Source: Trichococcus collinsii
Lineage (GTDB): Bacteria; Bacillota; Bacilli; Lactobacillales; Aerococcaceae
Length of the DNA stretch: 48,943 bases
NCBI RefSeq assembly: GCF_900107505.1
Contig: NZ_FNQH01000001.1
Location: 720,901-769,843 of the forward strand
Direction: 5' to 3'
Each line of letters begins with the position of its first letter. The stretch's first letter is position 1. A program made the position numbers and the translations under genes. Below are positions 48,699-48,943 of this stretch, one piece after another. The notes beneath the pieces were generated by a model. It worked only from the letters and a program-made list of their open reading frames with translations. It was not told the origin of the DNA and made no database searches.

Positions 48699-48943
48699 TC
48701 AGCCGTTTACAAAATCTTGTATTTGTTCTTTCCACAACAGATATCCCTGCCCGTTCAAGTGCGTACCATCGTTAGTGTAATCGGTGTTCATCTGACCATT
48801 AACTTGAAAGTGTGGATACAAATCAATAAACTCGCAATTATCATAATCTGATGATAAATTTTTGAGATATGTATTCAATTCAACGATTGTTTCTGAACTA
48901 ACTTTACTGCCGTTTAATTCGTTGTTAATCGGTAACATGCTTT
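48699..48943 (-). CDS. SGNH/GDSL hydrolase, C-terminal end only (5' part beyond window)
   Basis: 81 codons, open to the right edge. SMLPINNELNG and NDGTHLNGQGYLLWKEQIQD form the last SGNH block with the catalytic Asp-x-x-His (DGTH). The catalytic Ser block must lie outside the window. In phages such esterases are found in baseplate or tail receptor-binding proteins. Placed before the lysis side, it fits the missing end of a baseplate operon. Confidence 0.65.
   Translation of the reverse strand, partial: SMLPINNELNGSKVSSETIVELNTYLKNLSSDYDNCEFIDLYPHFQVNGQMNTDYTNDGTHLNGQGYLLWKEQIQDFVNG

Noticed and set aside
1-48943. Direct closure of the window into a circle
   Set aside because: No terminal overlap is seen and the two edge genes would not join in a sensible frame.

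Overview
The window is almost entirely one temperate siphovirus of a low-to-mid GC Gram-positive host. Strong AGGAGG-type ribosome binding sites, an ArpU-type late regulator, PcfJ/PcfK and YopX proteins and the lysin type point to Lactobacillales. Carnobacteriaceae such as Trichococcus would fit, but that genus guess is weak. Nearly every gene is phage-type. No host housekeeping gene is visible.

Layout. Late structural genes run leftward from a promoter near 20.57 kb: terS, terL, portal, Prp-type protease, MuF-like minor head protein, accessory genes including a Tad2-type anti-Thoeris protein, scaffold, decoration, major capsid, connectors, tail tube, frameshifted tail chaperones, tape measure, tail endopeptidase with an S74 chaperone, a fibre and BppU (cut by the left edge). 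A rightward accessory block (20.7-23.0 kb) separates late from early genes. From 41.5 down to 23.0 kb a long leftward early operon carries Cro, an antirepressor, many tiny genes, a sliding-clamp-like gene split by a TAA, an ERF annealing protein, an HNH nuclease, a replisome organiser with iteron-like repeats, a DnaC-type loader, PcfK/PcfJ, SSB, an MmcB-like nuclease and the ArpU late regulator. Rightward from 41.75 kb come the CI-like repressor, an ImmA-like protease, a SHOCT protein and the integrase. After candidate attP arm repeats and a structured, tRNA-like non-coding block, leftward lysis genes follow (two-domain endolysin, holin, TM/coiled-coil protein). Then comes a cassette of a second tyrosine recombinase and a divergent ribbon-helix-helix protein, and finally the C-terminal end of an SGNH/GDSL hydrolase cut by the right edge.

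The order (baseplate off the left edge; tail hydrolase, recombinase cassette and lysis at the right; each module once) suggests a near-complete phage genome opened inside the baseplate region rather than two phages. The two edge genes do not join in frame, so some sequence is probably missing between the ends.

Most interesting points: (1) a phage-borne Prp protease together with capsid, scaffold and tail-tube proteins that all carry the ribosomal L27-like L-x-LQ-x-FA N-terminal motif, which suggests a self-contained head/tail maturation system; (2) a compact phage sliding clamp interrupted by an in-frame TAA where a conserved aromatic residue is expected, with a clamp-binding-like tail on PcfK; (3) a -1 frameshift on T TTT TTC in the tail chaperones; (4) related promoter/operator motifs shared by the accessory block and the recombinase cassette 27 kb away; (5) a nested tRNA-like RNA region with its own promoter and a 24-bp palindrome; (6) a terminator-like hairpin in the late-operon leader.
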